64,000 nt of DNA from Cryptomeria japonica (Eukaryota > Streptophyta > Pinopsida > Cupressales > Cupressaceae): contig NC_081414.1 in assembly GCF_030272615.1 (NCBI RefSeq), positions 46,360,001 to 46,424,000 of the forward strand, written 5' to 3'. Below are positions 1-11,678 of the stretch, piece by piece. How positions within the stretch are numbered: position 1 is the first letter of the stretch; each line of letters starts with the position of its first letter. A program made the position numbers and the translations under genes. The notes under the pieces were generated by a model. The model was not told where the DNA came from and made no database searches. It saw only the letters and a program-made list of their open reading frames with translations.

Positions 1-1338
1 TCCTCTCATTAGCTACTCTTTCATCATATGAATGATATTGATCTGTAGTCAACCTTCAATGCTGATCCATTTGTAATATTATGTATTCTAGTATTAATTT
101 AGTTTCTAATTCCAAGAAAAATAAAAAAAATTGAAAACGGAGATGCCAAAACATTGTTGAAAGTAGTCACTTTTAATAGAGACCGTAATAGAAAGAAGAG
201 GATACAATGAGTCATTGTTTTGAGATCTATCTTACATTCATTTTAAGTTTACCTACTAAGAATGGAATATGTGTGCGTTTCCTATCAGCTTACTTTTAGC
301 AATGAGGGTTTCAAATTACCTCTGAATTTGTTGTAGAGGGCCTCGCTGACTTCAAATTCATTGTAGCAAATTCCGAATTCCTTGCCTACCTTTTCAATAG
401 TCTCCAGGTCCTATCCAAAAAAAATTTATGACCCATGCAAGTGCTTCAATACCTGTCCATGAGAATAACAAATGTAAAAAAAAATTCAAAGATGACACAT
501 TAAAGGCACATTCAAGTAACTAGTGATATTCAATGATGACACATTCAAAGCACATTCAAGTAACTAGTGATATTCAATGATGACACATTCAGGCACTCTT
601 TGATCAAAGAACAATAGTAAGACTTGGGATAAGATAGTGTGTTATCTACAACAAACTATGATACAGTCAAATCCAAAGATTATGGACAATAATAAGCCAA
701 AATCCAATGACAAAGAACAATAATAAGCCAAGAATCTTAGCTTAATAAATGCAACAACCAATACATGGTAATAGATTCAATTTTTTATTACCAAATAAAC
801 ACTACAAGTTAACAACTCAAAAACTGTAGAAGCCAGACAATATAATGAAGAATACATGTCCTTAATCAAAATGACACTATCATATGTTTCCAATATACTT
901 TGATATGATAGTCAAATAATGGTTGATTTTAATTATATATTTTAAATAAGAGTTATTTGATTATATAGAAAAGATAAATGGAAATTAGGTAAAATTGACA
1001 TGAAGATAAACGATAGTCATTGCTGAAATTAGTTTAAAGTGTATTCATTTAGGGACCTTTCATAAAATATTCTCAACTTTCACATCATAAAAAGATCTTA
1101 AAATATTCATTGTTTATAATGATAAGAATTTGGTTGTTCCATACACCTTCCTTTACATGTTTAAATCCCATCGACCAAAATATTGTGTAGCAATTGTATG
1201 GAGTGCATTTCATCTATTTTATGCCCAAAAGATTTCATCATACCACTTCCTTTTCAAAGGCACCCAAAATTTGATGCCAAACTCATATAGGATGTTACCG
1301 GTATCACTAACATTGATGTCAACTAGTGAACAAGAGGT
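1..1338. other. Intergenic DNA, no gene seen
   Basis: AT-rich sequence without a convincing reading frame. The only structure I see is the short tandem repeat at 491-596. An 81-codon frame at 1130-1375 runs across the start of the neighbouring LTR and resembles nothing I recognise. Confidence 0.6.
491..596. repeat. 44-bp tandem repeat, about 2.4 copies
   Basis: The unit begins gatgacacatt and ends gtgatattcaat. Copy 1 is 491-534, copy 2 is 535-578 and a partial third copy is 579-596. The two full copies differ at only a few positions. Confidence 0.85.
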
Positions 1339-3233
1339 TGTTGGTATTAGAGGTGGATGTCAACTAGTATGCTAAGAGGTTGCAGAATAGAAGGACTCCC
1401 ACTGGATGAAGAAGCAGTCATCATGTGAAGCATTGACTAACAGTAAATGTGCTCACATCAGATCACATGAAGAACATTGCAAAATGCAGAAGACAAAGTG
1501 TTATCTCATCTAGCAAGTGAAGCTTATCTCCTATTATGCATTAAGTGCATCATAGTTTGGAAAGATAAGAGTGAGGAAGTAAAGGAATGATGCTAGTATA
1601 GAGAAAGTATGAAGTGCTTGTCATCTTGACAAACCGGTTGTGATATGGTCAAAGCTAATTAGGGAAAAGGCAAGGTTGAGTAGATGCAAATAGAGGAATC
1701 TGACCTGACTGAAAGAAGATGGAGCCTTGAGAAATAATGATGACATGGTGTCATCAAGAGTGGTAACTGTTATGTAAGTCTACTAGTTATATAAAGCAAG
1801 GTGCAGATGTAGAAGACCTCCCCATTGTGGGAATGAGCATACTTAGGACTTATCAGTCTAGAGACCGGTTTGAGAGTTCCATCGACAGTTCAAGATGAGA
1901 GTAGATATGACAAGATAACTGGTAGAATGGTTGAGGTCGGAAGGGTTAGCAAACTAGCCAAAGTAAGGAACTGGTAGGGTGGTTGGTCGATGATCCTACT
2001 TGGACTGACTTGAAGTGCCAAGCTGGCAGATAGTCAACATGGAGTAAACATGGAAAACCCGCGGTTGGATAAAGATAGAATGTACAATGATAGGGTTGTT
2101 GTAGGGTTGGTCAGCTTTAATGAAAGACCCCACAAATCATGGACTTGCTGCAGAGCGATTGCAGGGGTTTGAGGCTCAAGGTCAGGAAGACAACTATGAG
2201 CCAGCTAAGAGATATTAAGAAGATCAAAGTGACGAAAGAAACAACCGTTAGATCTTTCATGACTGACCGAAGGATTTGCCATGAGGGTAAAAAGCAATTC
2301 GCCAGGAATGAAGGACGTGATCGAGGAGATGCGACTATGGTAGAGATATGCATTCAGATGTCAGAAAGATCAAATTGTGCAAGATCTGATTGGATTTGGT
2401 TTGCCTCAAGGATGGTGAGGAAACCCTAACCACATGAATTTTGAATTGGCATTTGGTGGGAAATCTGGGCTATAAGTAAAAAGGCCTAAAAGATTGTTTT
2501 TTGTTGCTGAAGAGGTGAATATTGTGTTATTGTGAAGTAGAAGACTTCTGCAAGTAAGAAAAAGATCAGACGAGTGTTTAATGAGCATCTAAGAAGAAAG
2601 TGAGAGTGAACCTTGTTGAAGCCTTCAACTGGTTGGAGAGAAGAACTGGTAGTGCTTACACCGATAGTGTGTGATATCGATAATGTGCTGAAGGTGAGAT
2701 GTAGATCCAACAGAGAAGTAGCAGGTGCAGAGTAGGAAGGAGAGTGATTCGGTAAAGGAGAGAAGGCACTTCACCGACATAGTAAGATATTTGATAAGGT
2801 TACAAGATTCACTAGTAACATGATAACAACTTATGTATTTGAAGATTGCATTGTGAACACTGAGTTATAGCTCGTTGCAGGGGTTGGTGCTCCTTTGGGT
2901 TGTAGCCAATAAATCTGATAAGGGCTGTAGCTCCTTGGGTTGGTGCCCTAAACTTTGTAACTATATTTTACTATGAGGTTGGATTGGAGCAGTAGCCTCC
3001 AACAACATTTCTCATCGAGGTTTTTCCCATCTTAGTTTTTCCTCGTATATACTGGTGTTATGTGATGTCTCCTTGTGTGTGTGTGTATTTGAGTTAGTTT
3101 CATTACTAACTGGAAATTCTGCATTGTGCTTGATTAACAAACCGGTGTTACTCACAAAAGAAAGCCAAAAGGAAAAGTTTTGAGAACTACTGATTCACCC
3201 CCTCCTCCTCTCAGTGGTGCATTGTGTCTGACA
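1339..3233 (+). mobile_element. Probable solo LTR of a Ty1/copia element
   Basis: The segment starts TGTTGGTATTAG, close to the LTR start of Copia-B (TGTTGGTATTAT at 22990), and ends GTCTGACA. It has a TATA box near 1789. Towards its 3' end it has the C-rich U5 motif ctgattcaccccctcc followed by ctctcagt, which ends the other copia LTRs in this window. No primer-binding site follows 3233 and no second LTR or pol is present, hence solo. The flanking five bases (gaggt and agatt) do not match, so one or both ends may be a few bases off. A 96-codon frame at 2139-2429 lies inside and is probably not a gene. Confidence 0.5.
1789..1796 (+). promoter_or_regulatory. TATA box of the solo LTR
   Basis: The sequence tatataaag lies about 450 bp into the LTR, where the U3/R boundary of a copia LTR is expected. 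This supports + orientation. Confidence 0.4.
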
Positions 3234-4290
3234 AGATTCTCACAATCAAGAGTCACTGCCAGAAGACATTAATGCTTGCATGAAATATTGTAGCAGCATT
3301 CAAGACAAACCATTGAATCCTATTGCAAATAGGAATCAATGAATGAAGCTTTGTTAGAAAATCCATCAAAAGGGTAGAGATATTCAATCATGAGGCATAT
3401 CAAAGCATGCATTGTAGAAGATTCTATGATTGAATCAAAAGAACACAATGCGTAAAATCCTAAAAAGGGTTATAAAACCACAAAAGACAGTTGTAAAGAC
3501 AAAGATGCAGTCACTTGAATGGTCTAATAACCTTGTAGAGTGGCAGTGGTTAGTCTAAGGGCATAATAATGAAGATCAAAACCCTCAAGGTTAGACAAAG
3601 ACAATCCAATCATGAAATTATAGTGAAGAAAGACATGAAAATGACCTAGAACAATAATATAGAAGCACTATTAAAGCAAAATCCTTGTCAAAAAGTTAGG
3701 ACAAACATGGGAAATGGGTGTAGACCTCAAAAGATGAGAGCAATTTTGATGATAATAGTAGAGCAAGTTTGGACACTTAAAAGTAGATTTGACCTGAAAA
3801 AATATACTTTATAGATATGCCTATATATTAGCAGCAGTTTACATCCCAAAACTTCCATTTTTGAAACATTTGGGAGTCTCTCTTGGTATGAAATAATTTC
3901 CATCCAACATCTGAGCTCTTGGAATGTAATCAATCTTTTGATCATCATGCAAAATCAGTTGACTATATATGAATGCATCACTATATTTATCAATAGGCAC
4001 ACTACCCTTGCTGCGACTATTGCTTCAAAAGTAAACAAGGCAAAACGAGATGAAAGTAGATATTCTTTGAATAAGCTACTGCCTAGAGATGCAAAAATGT
4101 CTTTTTAGAGAACCATGTGATGCAGATAAACTTCGCACCATTCAATTGCCGCTTGATATGCTAAAATGTTTTTTTGTATATAGCCCTTAATGCAGATAAA
4201 AATCCACTTCGCGCCATTAATTTTCCCTTACCAGCTCAATATGCTAAAATGCAATTTTAAGGCAATCAAAATACTTTTAGTTTTTAATTT
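3234..4290. other. Intergenic DNA, no gene seen
   Basis: There is no frame of note. The only structure is an imperfect tandem duplication at 4094-4251. Confidence 0.5.
4094..4251. repeat. Imperfect tandem duplication, unit about 75-83 bp
   Basis: Both units begin aaaatgt, contain tgcagataaa and cttcgcrccatt, and end with a variant of atatgct. The second starts near 4169 and is a few bases longer. Confidence 0.6.
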
Positions 4291-4311
4291 AAGATAATTT
4301 AAATAATAATT
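4291..4311. repeat. Left 21-bp target-site duplication of the SINE
   Basis: The 21 bases at 4291-4311 are repeated exactly at 4589-4609. One copy abuts the T-run (tail) and the other abuts the opposite end of the insert. That arrangement is the signature of target-primed reverse transcription. Confidence 0.85.
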
Positions 4312-4588
4312 TTTTTTCATTTTTTTTAAGCCTAATAAACTTTTTAACGTGATTGGCGACATTGGCATGACACGCCCTCCAGCTCCACGTGAAATGCTTT
4401 TGACCTGAAGCTATGAACCAATGAGGTGACAACTGGGGGACCTCATCCCCACACTTCACTTGTTCAAACCCGCAAGCACAACAACCCAGTGAAGACACAA
4501 GGCCTATGAGCACAATGGCCCAGCAAGGGTTTGAACCTTGGTGACCGCTTCACCAACAAAGTGTTTTAACTGCGACACTACATGTTTG
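4312..4588 (-). mobile_element. tRNA-related SINE
   Basis: This is a 277-bp insertion between two perfect 21-bp direct repeats. Read on the minus strand it starts at 4588 and ends in an A-rich tail (T-runs on the + strand at 4312-4327). It carries an internal RNA polymerase III promoter. The A-box-like TGTCGCAGTTAA is at 4577-4566. The B box GGTTCAAACCC at 4537-4527 fits the consensus GGTTCRANYCC. About 40 bp separates the box starts, as in tRNA genes. There is no anticodon arm or acceptor pairing, so it is not a tRNA gene. Like all SINEs it would depend on LINE machinery; no LINE is visible in the window. I do not recognise the family. Confidence 0.8.
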
Positions 4589-4609
4589 AAGATAATTTAA
4601 ATAATAATT
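4589..4609. repeat. Right 21-bp target-site duplication of the SINE
   Basis: Exact copy of 4291-4311, on the 5' side of the minus-strand SINE. Confidence 0.85.
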
Positions 4610-5329
4610 GAAATGTCTAAGAAAATATTTATTTTGTCTTTAAAAATTATCTTAAACCTCTTTTTTATGTAGTAGTGGTGAAATGTTGTTACTTTTATTC
4701 TTATTATAGTTTTAATGGAAATAAAAATAAAATATATTATAATGCATATATTAATATAATTATTTATTATTTATAAGGAAAATTAATATTTAAAATAATT
4801 AATAATTTACAAACAAAAATATTACAATCGATCCTTTAAAAAAAAAATCTATTATAAATCAAAAGTTGTATAAATGCACATAGAATATAAAGTACCTAGT
4901 TTGAAAGCAATGTTGCTTCATTTTCAATTAAAAGCTAAATAGGGGAAAGTACCTAGTATTTGAGCATGTTTCAATTCTTGTGATAGAAATTGTTGATTTA
5001 ACACCCCATACTTGCTGATTTAATGTCCAACTTTTGTATAACATTGCACCTATAGTTGTGACTTTAATGTTGTTATTGTTAATGATAAGTACCAATTAAT
5101 AATTAAATAAAATATATTATCATTTGTTGTGAAAAGTAACCAATCATGTGATGTCACATCATCTGCACAAGTATTGGGGCCCTTTTGATCATGTGGTAAT
5201 CATTTGATGAGAAAATTTAAATTTTAGATTTGCATACACTTGTAACAGATGCTATCTTAGTAGTTTCACCTTGTTTCCCAATACACGTGTTATCAAATGA
5301 GGGATACCTCATGACTAATAGTATAGAGG
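4610..5329. other. AT-rich intergenic DNA
   Basis: No gene is seen. From about 5290 the sequence begins to resemble the G1 region near 40530 (ttatca, then gagggat, then ctcat), so the G2 relic may start here. Confidence 0.45.
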
Positions 5330-5571
5330 AGTACTAGTAATCATTTATTTAGTCATTTTTATTTATGTGACTAATCATTTAGTTGTGTTTCTTACCTGAT
5401 CACCAAATTAGTCATTTATAGTTGTGTTTTCTTACCCGATGACCAAATTAGTCATTTATTTAGTCATTTATAGTTGTGTTGCAAAAAATGACTAAAATTT
5501 GGTTATTTTTACTTATCGTGACTAAAAATTTTAGTCACTTGGTCATTTATTGGCCATATTTCTACTAGTGC
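5330..5571. mobile_element. Probable MITE with a CACTA-type terminus, inserted in the G2 relic
   Basis: The right end reads tttctactagtg, which inverted starts CACTAGTAGAAA, a common start of CACTA transposons and their MITEs. The left end starts tactagta and may be a mutated partner. The interior alternates tagtcattt and aaatgacta motifs, so much of it can fold. The sequences on both sides resemble continuous stretches of G1 (near 40540-40620), so this block interrupts the relic. The left boundary and the target duplication are not settled. Confidence 0.45.
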
Positions 5572-6945
5572 CTGCATTATCAAATGTAGGATTTTGGCTA
5601 CTAAAACTGGTGTCTAGTGTAATTTCTAAGGCATCACCAATCCCACAACGGATTCTCGAAGCAAGCCACTTAAGGCTCTAACTGAGTTTATCAATGTAGG
5701 GAAGTCCCCCATATACGCCGAATTCACTCAGCACTCTAGCCACTCAACCAGCTCATTTATATTGTGGCTTTAAAAACCCACTCAAGATCATGTTGGGAGA
5801 GTTGATATCCCCAACGTGTCCCAATTCGAGATACCCTTGTGGGGTGAAGAAATCCTCAATCAAGAAATAGCCCTCAACTACTAAAATAAAAGGAGAGTGT
5901 CATTGATCACTTGTTTATTACACCCAAGATCCACAAAGGCATGGGGAGAGGATACTAGAGTGTAATGGTGGGTCCACTCAACATTAAGTGTGCAAGTGTA
6001 CAAGACACAAAAGAAAATGGTTTATTTTAGTCCCACATGAATAATATTTTTTACCTAGAAAGCATAAAATAAAACTAAACTAGTGGAAAAATGATTCTTT
6101 GGCATGCATGCTACAAGAAAACATGATTAGTAGTCTAATTTTTTTGACCTTGGACAATCGAAAAAGTGCCTACAAAACTAAAAAATTGATTAGTAACCAA
6201 AACTTCAAAGGATATACCGCAGGCATTGATCCAAAAGCAGACGTGCTGCAACACCTGCGCAAGTGCTAAAGTAAGTCTACAACCCTAAAATAGAGAATAG
6301 CAAAAAAAATTGAATAACTTATACCTGAACAGATATGCTAAAGTTAGAATGCAGGCGTTGATGCATGTGCACAACCACCAAAAGACAAAAACCTAACACT
6401 AATAGTTAGGTAAATTTTGAAATTTTGAAATTTAAAAATTGGCAAGCTTTCAGGTTTAGAGCAAGCACTAAACTAAAGCGCAGGTATTGGTTCACCTATG
6501 TAGACATTGATCTTCCTGTAAGCCCAAAAATTCTAACTAATTTCTTAAATTGACAAAAAGAGAATAAAAAAGCCTACTCTACTTTTTTAATTTTATTCTT
6601 TTTTAGGTATTTTTAAATGTTTTTATGATTTTTTAGTTAATAGAAAGAAAAAAAATTTAAAATCTAGCTCTAGAAGTAAGTGTCAAAACACACTATGGTG
6701 CACGTGCTAATGCAGGGGCGGTCACATTGATCTGTAGAACCTACAAAAATAGTGGTTAAAATTTCAAAATTTTAAAACAAACGCACTGAATTGCGTTAGA
6801 TGCACTGAACTGCATTGGGCATGCTAAAGCAACGGACATGGACGCGCTGAAGTGCAGGCAAATGCACTAAAGCGACAACCTGCTAGCAAAAAATAATAAA
6901 ATTCACAAAAAAGGTTAGAAAAGAGGACGTGGGTCCCACTGGACG
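5572..6945 (-). mobile_element. G2: relic Ty3/gypsy 5' leader region
   Basis: Positions 5640-6010 match 40660-41030 of element G1 in the same orientation. Shared landmarks are caagccacttaaggct, ctcactcarcactctagcc, aacccactcaaga and gatatccccaac. In G1 this block lies between gag and the 5' LTR. Here it is followed, after removing the 7-kb insert, by an LTR-like block at 13966-15138, so the order is the same. The stretch 6200-6900 is a degenerate low-complexity leader rich in gcactgaa and gcattg words. No coding sequence survives. The primer-binding region is cut by the insertion at 6945. Confidence 0.6.
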
Positions 6946-9225
6946 TGTTGTTCTAAAAAATTAGAAACCCACATTCACCTACAATCTATCTATAAAATAG
7001 CCAATCTAAACCAATGAAATGCTTCAGGGCTTGGACAACATAACATAGACCCTAATGATCCTCCTACACTTTAGGTTCTGCTAGACCTAGGGGGAACACC
7101 ATTTGATGCATAAAATACAACTAGTTACAGACATATGGCATCCACAAAAGAAGATGAATCTCAAAAGGCTCTACAACAAGGAGGTTACTGCATATGGGCT
7201 AGATCTTCATTGACATCTCAATTAGATTGGAGCATGAGATAGGTGGAGCAAACTAAAACTACAAACATAAAAGAAAATGGATAACTGATTTTTAAGAAAT
7301 CTCTAAGAATCCCCAGAATCTGCAAGACCAGTGCCTTATCCAAGGGGAACAAAGTCATACATCAACTTGTAAATGAGAACCTCTACTGCAAGTCCATCTT
7401 CATATTGAAATATTCTTGCATTAATGCCTTGCATAAATGCATGACTCAGCTCATCCACGAAATCATCAGATCTTGAATGTATCTTCCATTATTTATGATT
7501 GATTAGAGAGTTTAAATTCTTCCTTGAAGAATACCTACAAACAATCACAACAATCTCCTTGAGATGACAAATTCCAGCATCCTTAAGGATTTAATTTGTA
7601 ATAAAGAAATACATATTTAGAGACAATCTTGTGTGAATTTATGCATGCCTTACATACATATAAACCTGCAACTAGAAACACCTACAACAAGAAGATATAC
7701 TCCATTACCTTAAAGAAGACATTAGACTATACAAAATCTGGAAGAAAAACTTAGAGCTGGAAACACGGAATATGGAACTTTGCTCACTAAAATTCTAGAA
7801 CCCCTACAAAATGAGAAGACCTCCAAATAAGAAGAGAGAAGAATTTTAGATTTCATCTCTGACAATGAACACTTTCCCAAATCTTTCTGCATTAACTGCT
7901 CACACACTTGGCCTGCAAAAAAATCTTCTCTGACAAACTCAAAAATCCTTTTGAAATATTAAGGAAACTTCTCTTGAGATACTTGATGTGTGCAGCAACT
8001 AACTACAGAAACAAACTCCTTGGATCGAGAGATTTCCAATGATATATAACACTTGTATATTTGGGCAAAAAATAACCCCTCAACCATCAATCTCTCTACA
8101 GGTCAGTCATTTAAATTTTGGCATTTTTGTACTATAGTCCAAAACTATATTTAACTTTGAATTTTTCCTTGATCCTCCTTCTGCGCTCTGCCACATGGAC
8201 CCCCCCTGATTGGCTCTGAAGTGCCTGTCTGGCCACCTTAGCACGACCAGACTCACCGCCGGAATGAAGCTCTTCTTTGTTGCTGGGTTGCGAGGGATAT
8301 GCTAACGAGCGGTTTCCCATCGTGACCTAGCGACCACCATTGGATCTCCTTAGGATCTACTCACTCATGAGGTCTCTAGTTTTTTGGGTGTTAGCATTTT
8401 ATGCTAGTGAGCTAGAGAGTGGGTTTAAGTCATGAGGTCTTGAATTGGTCTTTGCCGCTCACCCTTTTTGTCGGGCCCACCTTGTCGCCTAGTCATGATG
8501 GATAATCTAACAATTAGTTTCCCATCACGACCTAGTGACCACCATTGGATCACTGTGATCACCGTCTAATCACCTCCAACCTGCTTGGTCTTTAACTCTC
8601 CTTAGCCGTTCTCCTACCGGGTCTCACCACTTGGTCACCATGTCGTGAGGGTATTCATTTCGGGCACTTCAAAATCATAGTACAGTGATAGCCATTGATA
8701 GTCCCATAATTTTACTCCATCATTGATCTTCCTCACATCTGTCATTGGATCTTCTCAATTTGCATGACCCTTAGCCTCTTCTCGCTAGCTTGTCACAAAA
8801 TTTGGGTTGCTTCAAGATGTGTGCATGTGCAGGGTCCACCGACACTGAGCCTCCACTTGCCAAAAGTCCTTAAGCTTTTGACACTATAATAGTATGCAGC
8901 ATTGTATTTAAATACAAAAAACACCTCTTGCACAACCAATGTGGGATAAATGTTCATGCCTGGCGGCATTTACATGAAAATTCCTCTGGCCTTTTAAAAC
9001 CTTCTTTGGCGCCCAATTAAAAATGCTTTACACAGGCTGATTGAATTTGCTAAAAGCTTCTTTGCTTCCCATGTTTCACAGGCATGCGAGGGGAGGATTG
9101 TTGGCTCTATTCTTCATGCCCTCAAACTAGGTGATTTAGGTTGATTCATCAAGTGCCATTTGAAAGTGTAGAGTAGAATTTAAAATGGGCCTCTCAAATT
9201 GACTCAAATTTTATGAGTCCCAATA
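6946..9225 (-). repeat. 3' LTR (left) of the 7-kb non-autonomous element
   Basis: 2280 bp, starting TGTTGTTCT and ending CCCAATA (the canonical CA has become TA). It aligns along its whole length with 11679-13952. It holds no gene; short frames inside (for example 7722-7907 and 8132-8320) are chance. Confidence 0.85.
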
Positions 9226-9422
9226 GTGGCTCTAATTGGGGATGGTTGATTGCAAGATCAACACAAGAATTTAGAATCTTAGGTAGAGCAGACCACCTAG
9301 AAAATAGGACACTTCTCTTCTCAAAAAATAGGGGCTCCTTATTGAAAACCACACAACTGAAGCAAAGCAAATGTACAATATAGATTTATTTAAAAAATGG
9401 CCTCGAGCCATCAAAACTAAAA

Positions 9423-9806
9423 TCAATGCTTACCTCTATCAAACACATGATTCTCATTTCCATAAACTGAAGGTAAGCTTGAACTTTCACTATCATCTGC
9501 CTCATCACAAACTCTGCAACTTCTCATCAGCTTATCACATAAAAGATACTCAGCATGCTGGTAATCACCAAACAGTTGGAAATCAAATAAATGTTTAAAG
9601 TGTTGATCACTATATGACATAGGAATGTCATACCCTTTACAATTATTTCCCTGCTGAAAAGAAAAGTAATCAAACTCCCTCTGAAAGCTAGGAACATTAG
9701 GCATATGCCGATCACTATTTTTCACAAAAGGGAAAAACTCATCCTTGATATTGTCTTGTAAACTAGAGAGGAATACTTCCTCATAAAATGACTGCAATTT
9801 AGCATG
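9423..9806 (-). pseudogene. C-terminal extension of the acidic ORF, cut off by one TAG
   Basis: This stretch is in the same frame as the 393-aa ORF upstream and is separated from it only by a TAG stop at 9809-9807. A single C-to-T change in CAG would make that stop. It continues for about 127 codons, starting after the stop with HAKLQSFYEE and ending FDRGKH. It is rich in F, D, S, Y and H. The joint frame would be about 520 codons. I do not recognise any domain. It could also be a separate short ORF, but there is no ATG near its start. Confidence 0.6.
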
Positions 9807-10985
9807 CTAATTACACCTTATATCAACCTCTTGCAAACATGAAAATGCATGATCATTTGTCAATGGTTCATTTTCCACTTGCAAATCTGAGAAAATTACT
9901 TCAGATTCGTCATTCCTTTTAAAAGAAAGATCCACACAATGCATATCAAATTCTGAATTCATATCAGTATATGAATCCACATCATCACATCTATCAACTG
10001 TATATGCATTTTCATCTTGTTCACTACTCAAATCAAATATAGGGAAAGAAACATCAACATATGTATCATACTTCACACCCTCAAAAATATCATCAGTATC
10101 AAAATGTATATCGATTGGGTATGAGAGACTGGGGACATTTTTGGATGCATACCTCTGAAGATCAACAACTAAGAGTTCTGAGATTTGTTCACTACTTAGT
10201 GAACCTTCTCCTTTATTTTCATTTTCCTTGGCTTTAGCTTTTGTGCTATAAACATTGTCCCAATCTGATGTAGACATTAAATCTTTTGTGCTCATGTCTT
10301 TATGCACATTTATTTTATCATTACGACAACTTGCATCTACATCACTACCTTTATCATCCTGCTCGTAAAGTGTTGCTATATGTTGCAACAAAGTTTCAAA
10401 ACCTTGGTTGCAAACACTTTGTGGATTGAACTTAACAACAAGATGATCTATATTATTCAAATCTAAAACCTCAACAAGCTCATGATTATTTGAACAATAA
10501 CTTATGCTCACACAATTTTCTTCTTGCTTTGAATACACATCTACACTGTCATGCTGAGAGTAAGAATCATCTTCAGCATCATATGAGACATCTCCACTCA
10601 TAGATTCATCTCCATCACTATACTCAATACTATGTGCATTTTCAGATTTAGTCATTTCAATGTCATCTATCCATTCTTTGATATGTGCAACACTTTCTTG
10701 TCTCAAATCTGTAGACCAATTAATTGAGTTGGGCTCATCAAGCTCTAAGAATAACACAATCCAAACAAACTTGTGGGGTCTAACATCAACTGGAAGCTCA
10801 TTTAATGCAGCACTAAATCTTTCATAAAAGACATATGATGATCCTTCCTTTTTTTTCCCTACTTTCCTTCTTAAAAAAAAGATGAATTTTTCTTGGATCT
10901 TTTGAAGATGTATTTCAATCTCCCTATCAATTTCTTTCAGATTTGACAAAGGGTTTTCAGATCTAGGAACCACATCTAGATCCAT
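9807..10985 (-). CDS. Unknown acidic protein of the non-autonomous LTR element
   Basis: This is an open frame of 393 codons (392 from the first ATG at 10985; the preceding TTG is unlikely to be used). It is the largest uninterrupted unexplained ORF in the window. Residues about 15-60 are basic and helical (EIHLQKIQEKFIFFLRRKVG). Residues 60-105 look folded and include PHKFVWIVLFLELDE. The rest is very acidic and serine-rich, with many D/E/S runs. I see no zinc knuckle, protease motif, membrane segment or signal peptide. It lies in the same direction as the element, where gag would be, so a divergent gag-like or packaging role is possible but is inference. The frame is preserved although the LTRs have diverged by about a tenth. 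Confidence 0.6.
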   Translation of the reverse strand: MDLDVVPRSENPLSNLKEIDREIEIHLQKIQEKFIFFLRRKVGKKKEGSSYVFYERFSAALNELPVDVRPHKFVWIVLFLELDEPNSINWSTDLRQESVAHIKEWIDDIEMTKSENAHSIEYSDGDESMSGDVSYDAEDDSYSQHDSVDVYSKQEENCVSISYCSNNHELVEVLDLNNIDHLVVKFNPQSVCNQGFETLLQHIATLYEQDDKGSDVDASCRNDKINVHKDMSTKDLMSTSDWDNVYSTKAKAKENENKGEGSLSSEQISELLVVDLQRYASKNVPSLSYPIDIHFDTDDIFEGVKYDTYVDVSFPIFDLSSEQDENAYTVDRCDDVDSYTDMNSEFDMHCVDLSFKRNDESEVIFSDLQVENEPLTNDHAFSCLQEVDIRCN

Positions 10986-10988
10986 CAA

Positions 10989-11656
10989 ATTTGAAAAATC
11001 TATTGAACCATTACTTGGACAATGTATCTTACTATTTTACAAACACTTTGCAAAACACATGCAGTCATTGACTTCAAAACGTGACATACTTCTTACAATA
11101 TATCTGACTAAAACTTATTTCAATGAAGTATGTAACCTTAAAACCAAAATTCCTTTCCCTGGTGATTTGCTTCACCTTATAAGGAACAAAGTTATCTCAT
11201 AAAAAATTGAGGAATACTTGGGGTAAATTTGTTGATGTTGTTCACTTCACCTCTGACTGAAAATTTGAAGAGCACCTCCAAATCTTAGGTTCATTCTTAC
11301 AGAGTCGCCACCTCACTAAGGAGGAATAAAATTTCAACCACTGATCTTCACTCTAAAACACTTTCGGATTTTTGGGTCTCACACAGCAGAGTCACACAAT
11401 ATATATTTTTTTAAATTTCTCAGCAACAAAATTTCTAGGACACACACTTTCAAATCTGAAAACAACTTTCAGATTTGTAAACTTCTAAGTCTCTTCCCCA
11501 AATGAATTTTAGCCAAACTCACGGGTTTGACTTGACAAAATTTTTACATCATTATCTCTAGTAGAGTCACCATTTTTGTTGGTGACTCAGATGGGATAAT
11601 CTCAACTATATATTAAATAAATTTTTATTAACCAGAGATTCTCAACAGTTCATTGT
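10989..11656 (-). other. 5' internal untranslated region of the non-autonomous element
   Basis: No long frame. A short stretch near 11110-11200 could encode about 40 residues on the minus strand (it includes YKVKQITRERNFGFKV), but it is closed by stops on both sides. A stretch at 11557-11610 partly repeats the primer-site neighbourhood (gagtcaccatttttgttgg). Confidence 0.4.
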
Positions 11657-11674
11657 TCCCCAACGGAGTTGCCA
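11657..11674 (-). promoter_or_regulatory. Primer-binding site of the non-autonomous element
   Basis: On the minus strand TGGCAACTCCGTTGGGGA begins four bases inside the 5' LTR. It starts with the TGG that pairs with a tRNA 3' CCA. It resembles primer sites of plant Ty3/gypsy elements (TGGCGACTCY...TGGGGA type, from memory), so the element that mobilised it was probably Ty3/gypsy. The tRNA is not identified. Confidence 0.6.
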
Positions 11675-11678
11675 TTTT

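Noticed and set aside
2139-2429. 96-codon frame in the solo LTR
   Set aside because: No family resemblance, antisense frame also open, and it lies inside a probable LTR.
4527-4577. tRNA gene
   Set aside because: A and B boxes are present, but no anticodon arm or acceptor stem can be formed. The flanking duplications and A-rich tail show a SINE.
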